NCBI GenBank assembly: GCA_030017955.1
Contig: JASEGR010000013.1
Coordinates: 1-46,699, forward strand
Length of the DNA: 46,699 nt
Direction: 5' to 3'
Origin: Candidatus Eisenbacteria bacterium
GTDB taxonomy: Bacteria; Eisenbacteria; RBG-16-71-46; JASEGR01
The position numbers and the translations under genes were made by a program. Below, in pieces: positions 7,789 through 15,349 of this stretch (position 1 is the stretch's first letter; each line of letters opens with the position of its first letter). The notes beneath the pieces were generated by a model. That model ran no database searches. It worked only from the letters and a program-made list of their open reading frames with translations, and was not told the origin of the DNA.

Positions 7789-8938
7789 ACCAGAAATTCC
7801 GGGAGGAATATTCGGCAGCAAGAAGATTGCTTCCATTAGCGACAGCCTTCTTACTCTCAGCGAAAAATCTCATACCCCGTGGGCTATATTCTGGAAGAAT
7901 TTCAAGAAAAACAAGTTTGCACTAACCGGCGCAGGTATCCTCATTGTCCTCTACTTGAGCGCCATATTCGCTCCCTTCATTGCACCCTATTCAATGGAGG
8001 CGCAGAACAGGACACTCTTCTACAATCCTCCGACAAGAATTCACTTTGTTGACAAAGAGGGCAAGTTCCACATCAGGCCTTTTGTTTATCAATACTATTT
8101 GAGCGACCCCGGCTGGACCAAGTACTCGGAAGACAAAAGAATCACTTTCCCGATCAAGCTGTTCGCAAAAGGGGAAGAGTACTCTTTCTTCGGTATCAGA
8201 ACCTCGAGGCATCTCTTTGGAGTTGACAGCGACGCAAGGATTTTTCTTTTGGGCAGTGACCAATTTGGCAGGGACATTTTCTCGCGTCTTCTTTTTGGCG
8301 GCAGGATTTCTTTGTCTGTAGGCGTAATTGGAATTCTAGTCACTTTTGCATTCGGGCTGGTCGTGGGCGGGATATCAGGCTACTTCGGGGGAGTGGTTGA
8401 TAATCTCGCAATGCGTTTCTCCGAGATCCTTATGTCCGTCCCTGGACTCTACCTTATCCTTGCCATTAGGGCAGCATTCCCGGCATCCATACCTTCCGAC
8501 AAGATGTACCTCATAATCGTCTTCATACTGAGCTTCATCGGGTGGGCGAGTCTTGGGCGAGTCATCAGAGGAATGGTTCTCTCCCTCAAAGCAAACGAGT
8601 TCGTGACGGCTGCAATGGCGCTTGGAGCCGGGAACTTGAGAATAATCATGAGGCACATAATTCCGAACACCATGAGTTTCACTATAGTCGCTGCCACAGT
8701 ATCTCTCCCGGGGTACATCCTCGGAGAAGTGGCGTTGAGCTTTCTTGGAGTCGGGATCCAGGAACCTCAGGCAAGTTGGGGGAACATGCTCCAGCACGCT
8801 CAAAGCGTGAGAGTTCTCACTTCTTTTCCGTGGGTTCTCGCTCCGGGATTTTTCATCTTCATCACGGTTCTCGCTTTCAACTTTCTTGGCGACGGGCTGA
8901 GGGATGCTCTTGATCCCAGGAAAGTCGAGGGCCGGTAA
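7781..8938 (+). CDS. dppC: ABC transporter permease, DppC/OppC type, with extended periplasmic loop
   Basis: The 385-residue partner permease starts at ATG 7781 inside the last codons of dppB, which suggests translational coupling. An OppC N-terminal segment precedes helix 1 (about 47-68). LLGSDQFGRDIFSRLLFGGR near 170-190 and the EAA-type loop near 280-300 (FVTAAMALGAGNLRIIMRH) are standard. Compared with usual family members of about 300 residues there is an insert of roughly 80-90 residues after helix 1 (about 75-165), rich in charged and aromatic residues and predicted to face the periplasm. It may contact the binding lipoprotein. Confidence 0.92.
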   Translation: MTKPEIPGGIFGSKKIASISDSLLTLSEKSHTPWAIFWKNFKKNKFALTGAGILIVLYLSAIFAPFIAPYSMEAQNRTLFYNPPTRIHFVDKEGKFHIRPFVYQYYLSDPGWTKYSEDKRITFPIKLFAKGEEYSFFGIRTSRHLFGVDSDARIFLLGSDQFGRDIFSRLLFGGRISLSVGVIGILVTFAFGLVVGGISGYFGGVVDNLAMRFSEILMSVPGLYLILAIRAAFPASIPSDKMYLIIVFILSFIGWASLGRVIRGMVLSLKANEFVTAAMALGAGNLRIIMRHIIPNTMSFTIVAATVSLPGYILGEVALSFLGVGIQEPQASWGNMLQHAQSVRVLTSFPWVLAPGFFIFITVLAFNFLGDGLRDALDPRKVEGR

Positions 8939-8956
8939 TTGTAAGACGGAGGAAAA

Positions 8957-9925
8957 GTGCCGGATGCTCTTCTTGATGTGAAGAATCTCAAGACTTACTT
9001 CCACACCGACCTTGGCGTTGTGAAGGCGGTGGACGAAGTAAGCTTCTCGGTCAGAAAAGGCGCTTCTCTGGGCGTTGTCGGCGAGTCCGGCTGCGGGAAG
9101 AGTGTTACTGCACTCTCGATTCTCAGGCTCATTCCAAGCCCGCCGGGAAAGATCGAGTCAGGAGAGGTGATCTTCAAGGACAAGGATCTCCTGAAACTCT
9201 CGGAGTCAGAAATGAGGAAGATACGGGGAAATGAGATCTCGATGGTGTTTCAGGAACCCATGACGTCCCTTAACCCGGTCTTTACGTGCGGCTATCAGAT
9301 TCAGGAAGCTGTGGTCCTGCATCAGAAACTTGGGAAAAAAGAGGCAAGGGCAAAGACGATCGAGATGCTTAATCTTGTCGGAATCCCGGCGCCGGCGCAG
9401 AGAGTTGACGAGTACCCTCATCAGTTGAGCGGCGGAATGAGACAAAGGGTCATGATTGCCATGGCTCTATCGTGCAATCCAGCCCTTCTCATAGCGGATG
9501 AGCCGACGACTGCACTCGATGTTACTGTTCAAGCGCAGATACTTGATCTCATCGGAAGGCTGAGAGGGGAACTCGGCATGTCTCTCATCATCATCACTCA
9601 TGACCTGGGAGTTATCGCCGAGGTTGCAGATGAAGTGGCGATAATGTACGCAAGCAAAGTCGTCGAGTTCACGGACGTGAAGACGATATTCGAGACCCCG
9701 CTTCACCCGTACACGGATGGGTTGCTGGAGTCAATCCCACCGCTTGACGGAACAAAGGACAGGCTCAGCGTAATACCTGGAGTCGTGCCGAATCCGGTTT
9801 CCTTTCCTACGGGCTGCAAATTCCATCCGCGCTGTAAATATGCATTTGGCAAGTGTGCCAGTGAAGAACCGGAACTCAAGCTCGTGACCAAAGGACACTG
9901 GGTAAGATGCTGGCTCAGGGAATGA
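8957..9925 (+). CDS. dppD: ABC transporter ATP-binding protein, DppD/OppD type
   Basis: The 322-residue ATPase of the peptide importer shows Walker A GESGCGKS near residue 42, the signature [15 protein letters not shown], Walker [13 protein letters not shown] and the switch His in IITHDLG. The C-terminal oligopeptide domain contains [15 protein letters not shown]; such Cys sets in OppD/DppD and OppF/DppF proteins are known to bind an iron-sulfur cluster. The start is GTG 8957 with GGAGG 4-9 nt upstream. It overlaps the following DppF-type ATPase gene and acts as a heterodimer with it. Confidence 0.93.
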   Translation: MPDALLDVKNLKTYFHTDLGVVKAVDEVSFSVRKGASLGVVGESGCGKSVTALSILRLIPSPPGKIESGEVIFKDKDLLKLSESEMRKIRGNEISMVFQEPMTSLNPVFTCGYQIQEAVVLHQKLGKKEARAKTIEMLNLVGIPAPAQRVDEYPHQLSGGMRQRVMIAMALSCNPALLIADEPTTALDVTVQAQILDLIGRLRGELGMSLIIITHDLGVIAEVADEVAIMYASKVVEFTDVKTIFETPLHPYTDGLLESIPPLDGTKDRLSVIPGVVPNPVSFPTGCKFHPRCKYAFGKCASEEPELKLVTKGHWVRCWLRE

Positions 9926-10890
9926 AGACGCTGGTTACGATCAAAGGACTTGAGAAACATTTCCCCATAAGAAAAGGGATCTTCTCAAGAGTCACGGGCT
10001 ATGTTAAGGCCGTTGACGGCGTGGACCTGGCCATAGGGGAAGGCGAAACCATGGGTCTCGTCGGTGAGTCCGGCTGCGGGAAGACCACGCTTGGAAGAAC
10101 TGTGCTAAGGCTCCTTGAACCCACGGCCGGGGAAGTCTCTTTCGACGGAAAGAACTTGCTGACGCTGAAGAAAAAGGAGTTGAGGGCACTGAGGAAGGAG
10201 ATGCAAGTGATCTTTCAGGATCCATACAGCTCCCTGAATCCCAGGATAACCGTGGGCGGGATGATTGGCGAGGCCCTCAAGATCCACAGGCTGGCGAAAG
10301 GTGAAGAGGCCAGAACAAGAACCGGTGAGCTTCTGGAGCTTGTGGGTCTGGCGCCTCAGGCGGCGAGACTCTATCCTCATGAATTCTCGGGTGGTCAAAG
10401 ACAGAGGATAGGGATAGCACGGGCGCTTGCTGTCAGCCCCAGGTTCATAGTCTGCGATGAGCCGGTTTCTGCACTTGATGTTTCGATTCAGGCGCAGATA
10501 ATAAATCTCCTTGTGGATCTTCAGAAAGAGCTGAATCTCACGTATCTCTTCATAGCTCATGATCTGCGCATCGTTGAGCACATGAGCAATAGAGTTGCAG
10601 TCATGTATCTTGGAAAGATTGTGGAACTCGCGTCCAGCGACGAACTGTACAGGAAGCCGCTTCATCCCTACACTGTGGCCCTGATGTCCGCGATCCCGGT
10701 GCCTGTTCCGGGAAAAAAGGGCACAAGAATCATCCTCAAGGGAGACGTTCCGAGTCCGGCAAATCCCCCGTCAGGATGCCACTTTCATCCGCGCTGCCCG
10801 GAGGCAGTCAACGATTGCTCGACGGTCACGCCCGCGCTTGAAGAGGTATCCCCGGATCATTTCGCAAGCTGCATCCTATTGAAAAAGTGA
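9922..10890 (+). CDS. dppF: ABC transporter ATP-binding protein, DppF/OppF type
   Basis: Second ATPase of the importer, 322 residues from ATG 9922, which overlaps the dppD stop as ATGA; an in-frame ATG at 9907 is an alternative giving five more residues. Walker [10 protein letters not shown], signature [15 protein letters not shown], Walker [13 protein letters not shown] and the switch His in FIAHDL are intact. The C-terminal oligopeptide domain carries [15 protein letters not shown], matching the Cys set in DppD. It ends the transporter operon; no terminator follows immediately. Confidence 0.93.
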   Translation: MKTLVTIKGLEKHFPIRKGIFSRVTGYVKAVDGVDLAIGEGETMGLVGESGCGKTTLGRTVLRLLEPTAGEVSFDGKNLLTLKKKELRALRKEMQVIFQDPYSSLNPRITVGGMIGEALKIHRLAKGEEARTRTGELLELVGLAPQAARLYPHEFSGGQRQRIGIARALAVSPRFIVCDEPVSALDVSIQAQIINLLVDLQKELNLTYLFIAHDLRIVEHMSNRVAVMYLGKIVELASSDELYRKPLHPYTVALMSAIPVPVPGKKGTRIILKGDVPSPANPPSGCHFHPRCPEAVNDCSTVTPALEEVSPDHFASCILLKK

Positions 10891-10957
10891 AGGTTCTGCC
10901 TTCCACTCTTGACGATTTCCTCGTGCCGCCCCTCCTGGAATACCTGCAACAAATTGA

Positions 10958-10986
10958 TTGACATTAGGTTGGGAATATGATAACAT
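10958..10986 (+). promoter_or_regulatory. Putative sigma70-type promoter upstream of the Cys-rich genes
   Basis: TTGACA at 10958-10963 and TAACAT at 10981-10986 are spaced 17 bp apart (4 of 6 matches at -10). It would produce a transcript that runs about 150-175 nt to an intrinsic terminator at 11135-11167, before the first Cys-rich gene. Confidence 0.6.
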
Positions 10987-10991
10987 CACTT

Positions 10992-11167
10992 TTGAATTAG
11001 AAGACCTATTTCATTGCGCGGCCTGCGGGGAGGTGGTTCGCTTGCGTTGGACGGCAGTTTCTACGCCCGGAAGCGGAACAGGCCCTAGTTTCTGTATCGC
11101 TGTTAGTTCTCCAGCCAAGGACTATTCAAGAGGTGCCGCGGATCAAGATCCGACGGCTTCTTTTTTT
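10992..11167 (+). ncRNA. Candidate structured leader RNA or small RNA ending in an intrinsic terminator
   Basis: Between the promoter at 10958 and the Cys-rich gene at 11232 lies DNA with no plausible gene. It can form GGCCTG (11020-11025)/CAGGCC (11079-11084) and smaller stems, and it ends in a textbook terminator. Either it is an attenuated 5' leader controlling the Cys-rich gene or an independent small RNA. I checked by eye for TPP, FMN, cobalamin, SAM and c-di-GMP riboswitch motifs and recognised none. Confidence 0.4.
11135..11167 (+). terminator. Strong intrinsic terminator upstream of the Cys-rich gene pair
   Basis: GCCGCGGATC-aa-GATCCGaCGGC forms a 10-bp stem with one bulged A, followed by TTCTTTTTTT. 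It is about 240 bp after dppF but only 65 bp before the first Cys-rich gene, so it may act as an attenuator rather than as the end of the transporter operon. Confidence 0.8.
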
Positions 11168-11231
11168 CCCGGGCACGGATCGTTTGTACGATGACTGTGT
11201 CTGGATTCCTCAGAAAAGGAGGTGAATGCGA

Positions 11232-11822
11232 ATGAAGAAGATAGCCACTATCCTTTCAATCCTCTTGGTTAGCGCTTTCCTCGTGCATTTTTCAAGCGGC
11301 ACAAGGCTGGCGGTGACCGAGAAGGACTCTCCTGCGTTTTCTCTTGCGCTTAACGCGGCAGTGAAGACGCTGGAGGGAGTGACGTCTGTTGCAACAACGG
11401 GTGTGCGAGTTGCGGAGGCAGAGGGAGAAGTTTCTTGGACCTACGATCAAACGACGACCTGCGACGGTCACTCTCCAACGTGCGATGGCAAAACTCCCAC
11501 ATGCGCGCAGTGGTACACATGTGACGACAGGTATACTTGCTGGAGTGAACCGACCTGCGATGGATCATGGACGTGCTGGAACAGTACATGCAACCCGTCA
11601 GGTGTGGCCGACAATCTGACCTGCGACGGAATAACGCCCACATGCGACAAGGGGCCGAACTGCAATTTTACTGCTGACGGCAGCTACACATGTAACGGAA
11701 CGCCTGAGTGCACTCCGAACACGTGTAACGGATGGCCGACGTGCGTATTCAGCAATCCCAGGTGTGCGCCAAGTCCGACGGACAAGACAACGTGGGGAAA
11801 TCTCAAAGCCAGATTCAAATAG
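11232..11822 (+). CDS. Secreted Thr-Cys repeat protein A
   Basis: The 196-residue product begins with a Sec signal peptide (MKKIATILSILLVSAFLVHF), followed by a conserved pro-like segment (SPAFSLALNAAVKTLEGVTS, about 35-55). From about residue 73 on there are 16 Cys, most preceded by Thr, spaced mainly 5-7 residues apart in patterns such as TCDGHSPTC and TCDGSWTC. The C-terminus is WGNLKARFK. No heme (CXXCH), zinc or protease motif is evident. Known families with regular T-C repeats include disulfide-stapled beta-solenoids, but homology is not claimed. ATG 11232 is chosen over 11226 because AGGAGGTG lies 7 nt upstream and because it matches the start of its tandem paralogue at 12064. Confidence 0.85.
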   Translation: MKKIATILSILLVSAFLVHFSSGTRLAVTEKDSPAFSLALNAAVKTLEGVTSVATTGVRVAEAEGEVSWTYDQTTTCDGHSPTCDGKTPTCAQWYTCDDRYTCWSEPTCDGSWTCWNSTCNPSGVADNLTCDGITPTCDKGPNCNFTADGSYTCNGTPECTPNTCNGWPTCVFSNPRCAPSPTDKTTWGNLKARFK

Positions 11823-11860
11823 CCGGAACGAAACCTGGCTCTGAATCTGGAGATGTCATG

Positions 11861-11890
11861 GAAGGGGGCGGGTGCAGTCCTGCCCCTTTT
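11861..11890 (+). terminator. Intrinsic terminator after Cys-rich gene A
   Basis: A GC-rich stem GGGGCGGG/CCTGCCCC with one G-T pair and a short loop is followed by TTTT. It lies about 40 bp after the stop, separating the two Cys-rich genes into distinct transcripts or causing partial termination. Confidence 0.6.
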
Positions 11891-12063
11891 GTGCTCTGAT
11901 GAGAAACCTGAAGCCAGACGGATATGGAGCCTTGTGCCCATAATGTTGTGTGATGGGATAGAGGGGGCGATCACCGGGACAGCACGTTGGTTCGGTGGTC
12001 AGATCCTGCCTGCGCGTGACGTGCAATAGCATCAGGATGCCGGGAACGGGGAGGTGAAATGCA

Positions 12064-12717
12064 ATGAAAAAGGTTACTGCTGTACTTTCAGTTCTTTTTC
12101 TCTGTGGGTTTATTGCCCACTTCTCGGGTGGCGCCAAGCCGGCTCTTCCTGAGAGGAGTTCTCCTGCTTTTTCGGTTGCACTTAGCGCCGCAGTGAAAAC
12201 CCTTGAGGGAGTGACTTCGGCAGCAACGACCGGCGTACAGGTTGCGGAGGCAAAAGGAAAGGCTGCTTTAGCTCCAACGACTGATCCTCTCACCTGTGAT
12301 CCGGGTGATCCGAGGTGCCAGGAATTCACCACTGACATGTGTTACTTCACGTACGAACAGGCATCCACGTGCGATGGACTGTCGCCAACATGTAATGCCG
12401 CGGTAACGTGCACCCAGTATTACACGTGCGACGGCAGAGCGACATGTGATGCAAGCCCGACGTGTAACGGGTCATGGACGTGTTGGAACAGCACATGTAG
12501 CGAGCCCGGTCTGACTTGTGACGGAAATCCAACGTGCGACAAAGGGGCGGGCTGTTACTTCACGCAAGATGGTTCCTACACATGTAACGGTACTCCCGAG
12601 TGCAAGGCCAACACGCTCAACGGCTGGCCAACCTGCGAGCAGATTGGCAATCCTGCCTGCGGCCCTACACCCTCTGACAGGACCTCATGGGGAAGTGTTA
12701 AGGCCAGGTTCAAGTAA
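12064..12717 (+). CDS. Secreted Thr-Cys repeat protein B (tandem paralogue)
   Basis: The 217-residue product is a paralogue of the protein encoded at 11232. It has the same signal peptide layout (MKKVTAVLSVLFLCGFIAHF), the same pro-like segment with SPAFSVALSAAVKTLEGVTS, and 18 Cys in the mature part in Thr-Cys spacing (SPTCNAAVTCTQYYTCDG). The blocks GSWTCWNSTC and DGSYTCNGTPEC and the tail WGSVKARFK are shared nearly word for word. An insert of about 15-20 residues with extra Cys lies at the start of the repeat region. Strong GGGGAGGTGAA precedes ATG 12064. The pair arose by duplication; an extracellular or surface role is inferred from the signal peptide. Confidence 0.85.
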   Translation: MKKVTAVLSVLFLCGFIAHFSGGAKPALPERSSPAFSVALSAAVKTLEGVTSAATTGVQVAEAKGKAALAPTTDPLTCDPGDPRCQEFTTDMCYFTYEQASTCDGLSPTCNAAVTCTQYYTCDGRATCDASPTCNGSWTCWNSTCSEPGLTCDGNPTCDKGAGCYFTQDGSYTCNGTPECKANTLNGWPTCEQIGNPACGPTPSDRTSWGSVKARFK

Positions 12718-12752
12718 GAAGAGCTGGGATTCGGCATAAAAGGAAAGGTGTC

Positions 12753-12783
12753 GAAGGGGTTGGGACTCGTTCCCGACCCCTTC
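12753..12783 (+). terminator. Long hairpin after Cys-rich gene B
   Basis: GAAGGGGTTGGGA and TCCCGACCCCTTC pair along 13 bp with one G-T pair and a five-base loop. There is no T run after it, so a rho-independent terminator is only probable. It may equally protect the 3' end of the mRNA. It is similar in character to the second hairpin of the dispersed repeat. Confidence 0.55.
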
Positions 12784-12861
12784 AGTCGTTCTCGGACTTC
12801 AGGAGAAGGTGTGTCTTGGAACTGACTCACCCGTGGCCGTATCAGACATCCGATTTCTTGC

Positions 12862-12890
12862 TTGCCTCGCAATTTGTCGAGTGCTATTCT
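12862..12890 (+). promoter_or_regulatory. Putative sigma70-type promoter for the large membrane-protein pair
   Basis: TTGCCT at 12862-12867 and TATTCT at 12885-12890, 17 bp apart, lie about 57 bp upstream of the GTG start at 12947. The -35 match is moderate. Confidence 0.5.
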
Positions 12891-12946
12891 GATCGGACAT
12901 GGATTGCGCTCCGGCAGAGACGGTTCCAACAGGGAGGATATACTCT

Positions 12947-15349
12947 GTGAGAAGAGTTTCCATCCCGTTTTTCATTCTTGCAGTCTGTTTCACATTGGGC
13001 TGGATGGGATACTTTGTGCGCCCTTTCACCCACTTTCTGGCTGTCCTCTCCGCGCTAATCTTCTATTTTTCATCGGGAATTCCCTGGGCTCGGCTTTCGG
13101 GAAAACTGAGGCTCGGATACTTTGTCATTCCTCTACTTGTCCTCCTGGCAGGCGGGACAGGTGTGCCCGGGCTGTTCTTTATTGCTCTCGGCGTGTCCAC
13201 GCTTTTTCTCATAGGAGTTTCGAGGAGAGTGGGGAGGGAGAGTGCTGAGCTTGTTTCCCTCTTAACTCTTCTTGCCTTTCTTGCGTTTGGAAGAATCGTT
13301 ACAGACGAGTTCCCCACTGCGTACTACTACCTTGACAAGGCATCAGAATCCTTCTCCAAGTCTGTCGGTTCTCTCTGTGGCGCAGAATACCTGTTCGGCC
13401 CGATCTCGACCGGGTTCGGGATTTTTCTTTCGTTTCTTGTTTTCTCAATTCTTTTCTTGCGTTCAACAAAAAGTGGAGGTCTCGTAAGAGCTGTTGGATA
13501 TTTCTTCCTCTATGCGATTACTGCCTGCTTCGGACTCATGATCCTTGACCCTATCGCGATATTCATAAAGCAAAGGTTCCCTTCACTTGACCTCATATAT
13601 CTGAATCCCCAGCTAATCTATTTCGCTCTTTACCTGCTGCCGCTTTGTGTTGTGCTTGCCAGAGACGATTGCCTCGCGGGGCAAGAGGCAGTTTCGCGAG
13701 CCTCGGTTCAAGGCTCCGAGACGAGCGAAGCGAACACTCCTGAACGATTCATTCCAAAAGGATGGTTCTCCAAGAAGACAGCTGTTGTTTTCGTTCTGCT
13801 TCTCGTTCTTTCGACAATTGTGTCTCTTCCGGACTTTGAAAGGGATGGTCCGAAAAGAGTAGTTCTCTTTGACTACGGCTATCTCAACTGGAGAACGCCT
13901 GATTTTACTAGCTTCGGAGGAAAGAGTGGGGGCATGTTCGGGAATCTTCCAACGTTCCTGAAAGTCACCGGGTACGGTCCTGAGAAGGGAGACAAGCTGG
14001 ACAAGGAGCATCTCAGAGGCGCCGGGTGTCTCGTCGTCATAAATCTGATCAGGTACTTCAATGAAAGTGAGAAGAAAGCCATCCTCGACTATGTCAGGGA
14101 CGGCGGGAGCCTTCTCCTTCTTGGTGATCACACGGGTGTCATGGGGATAAGGGGCCCCTTCAATGATCTTCTGGGCCCGACCGGTATCAGGTTCAACTTC
14201 GACAGCGCGAGTTTTTTCAGTCAAGGATGGACCGATGCCTTGAGACTCTGGCCCAATCCTGCAAACAAGAATCTCACAAGTGACGATGAGCTTCAGATTT
14301 GGGTCGGCGCTTCGTTATCGGTGAAACCGCCTGCCAGATATCAGACGGTTGCGATGTATGGTTACGCGGATCTGGGTGACCCGTCAAATTTCGGCACGGC
14401 CTTTCTTGGAGACCGGAAACATAATCCCGGTGAGAAGCTTGGTGACATTCCACTCGTTGCATGGACAAAGTTCGGCAAGGGGAAGATCCTTGTCTATGGT
14501 GACACATCTCCTTTTCAAAACGGTGCGCTGGTCACGGCGCATGCTTACGTTCAGAGAGTCTTCGGCTGGCTCACGCACAGAAGAACCGTTGATCTTTTTC
14601 CGTTCAAGGTTGTCTCGATAGTCCTCATTTCGATCCTTGCGCTTGCACTTCTTTCGCCCAAAGCTCTTCTGGGCGCGGGGCTCCTCGCTTCATTGGCATT
14701 CGGGCAGTTGGTCGGCCGCGCAGTTACCCGTGACTATGCAACAGGGGAGACTGCCCCGAATCTTGCCCTCATTGACATTGGACATGCAAACAGGTTTGAC
14801 CAGCTTGGCTGGTACGACAATTCGGTTGGGGGCCTCGAATACAACATCATGAGAAACGGCCTTCTGCCTTTCACAGTTGAGAAGCTATCGAAGGAGAAAC
14901 TTGGCCGCGCGAAACTCCTCGTTGTCGTGGCTCCCGCGAGAAAATACTCAAACGGCGAGATTGACGCGGTGGAAGAGTTTGTTAGAGGCGGCGGCAGGCT
15001 TCTTATGGCCGTCGGCTATGAGGAAAGCGAACCTTCAAGGGAGCTTCTATCCAGATTTGGCATTGAGATACTTGGCATCCCGCTTGCACATCTTGAAACA
15101 GAGGTGTCCGGCGAAACGATTCAATTCAACGAGGCATGGCCCGTCCATTGCGACGGTAAGTGCAAGTCAGTCGTTTCGAAATGGGGATACCCGGTTGTGG
15201 TTGAGAAGAATGCTGGAAGAGGAAGGCTAGTCGTAATAGGAGACTCGGGTTTTCTCCTCGGCAAGAATCTTGAGAAATACAGTGAGGTAAACGTTAACAA
15301 CATATTCTTCTTGAAAAGACTGATGGAAGAGCTTGCGAGAGAGCGATGA
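12947..15349 (+). CDS. Large membrane protein with two glutamine-amidotransferase-like (DUF4350-type) domains, A
   Basis: The 800-residue protein has about eight to nine N-terminal membrane helices (about 1-240), a polar linker, another helix near 275-295, a soluble domain (about 310-545), two helices near 560-600 and a second soluble domain (about 615-795). Both soluble domains contain the pattern of a beta strand followed by an acidic helix and GGG/GGS turn: VVINLIRYFNESEKK then DGGSLLLLGDHTG, and VVVAPARKYSNGEID then GGGRLLMAVG. This resembles class I glutamine-amidotransferase-like folds seen in DUF4350/GldG-type proteins; no catalytic Cys is evident. GTG 12947 is chosen for GGGAGG 9 nt upstream. 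It is paralogous in layout to the next gene, with which it overlaps (ATGA). Confidence 0.75.
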   Translation: MRRVSIPFFILAVCFTLGWMGYFVRPFTHFLAVLSALIFYFSSGIPWARLSGKLRLGYFVIPLLVLLAGGTGVPGLFFIALGVSTLFLIGVSRRVGRESAELVSLLTLLAFLAFGRIVTDEFPTAYYYLDKASESFSKSVGSLCGAEYLFGPISTGFGIFLSFLVFSILFLRSTKSGGLVRAVGYFFLYAITACFGLMILDPIAIFIKQRFPSLDLIYLNPQLIYFALYLLPLCVVLARDDCLAGQEAVSRASVQGSETSEANTPERFIPKGWFSKKTAVVFVLLLVLSTIVSLPDFERDGPKRVVLFDYGYLNWRTPDFTSFGGKSGGMFGNLPTFLKVTGYGPEKGDKLDKEHLRGAGCLVVINLIRYFNESEKKAILDYVRDGGSLLLLGDHTGVMGIRGPFNDLLGPTGIRFNFDSASFFSQGWTDALRLWPNPANKNLTSDDELQIWVGASLSVKPPARYQTVAMYGYADLGDPSNFGTAFLGDRKHNPGEKLGDIPLVAWTKFGKGKILVYGDTSPFQNGALVTAHAYVQRVFGWLTHRRTVDLFPFKVVSIVLISILALALLSPKALLGAGLLASLAFGQLVGRAVTRDYATGETAPNLALIDIGHANRFDQLGWYDNSVGGLEYNIMRNGLLPFTVEKLSKEKLGRAKLLVVVAPARKYSNGEIDAVEEFVRGGGRLLMAVGYEESEPSRELLSRFGIEILGIPLAHLETEVSGETIQFNEAWPVHCDGKCKSVVSKWGYPVVVEKNAGRGRLVVIGDSGFLLGKNLEKYSEVNVNNIFFLKRLMEELARER

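Noticed and set aside
11060-11090. SRP RNA-like CCCGGAAGCGGAACAGG segment
   Set aside because: The order and spacing of the conserved SRP helix 8 motif do not fit.
10958-11194. Short open frame between dppF and the Cys-rich gene
   Set aside because: It runs across the putative promoter and the intrinsic terminator, has no ribosome-binding site and no conserved-looking sequence.
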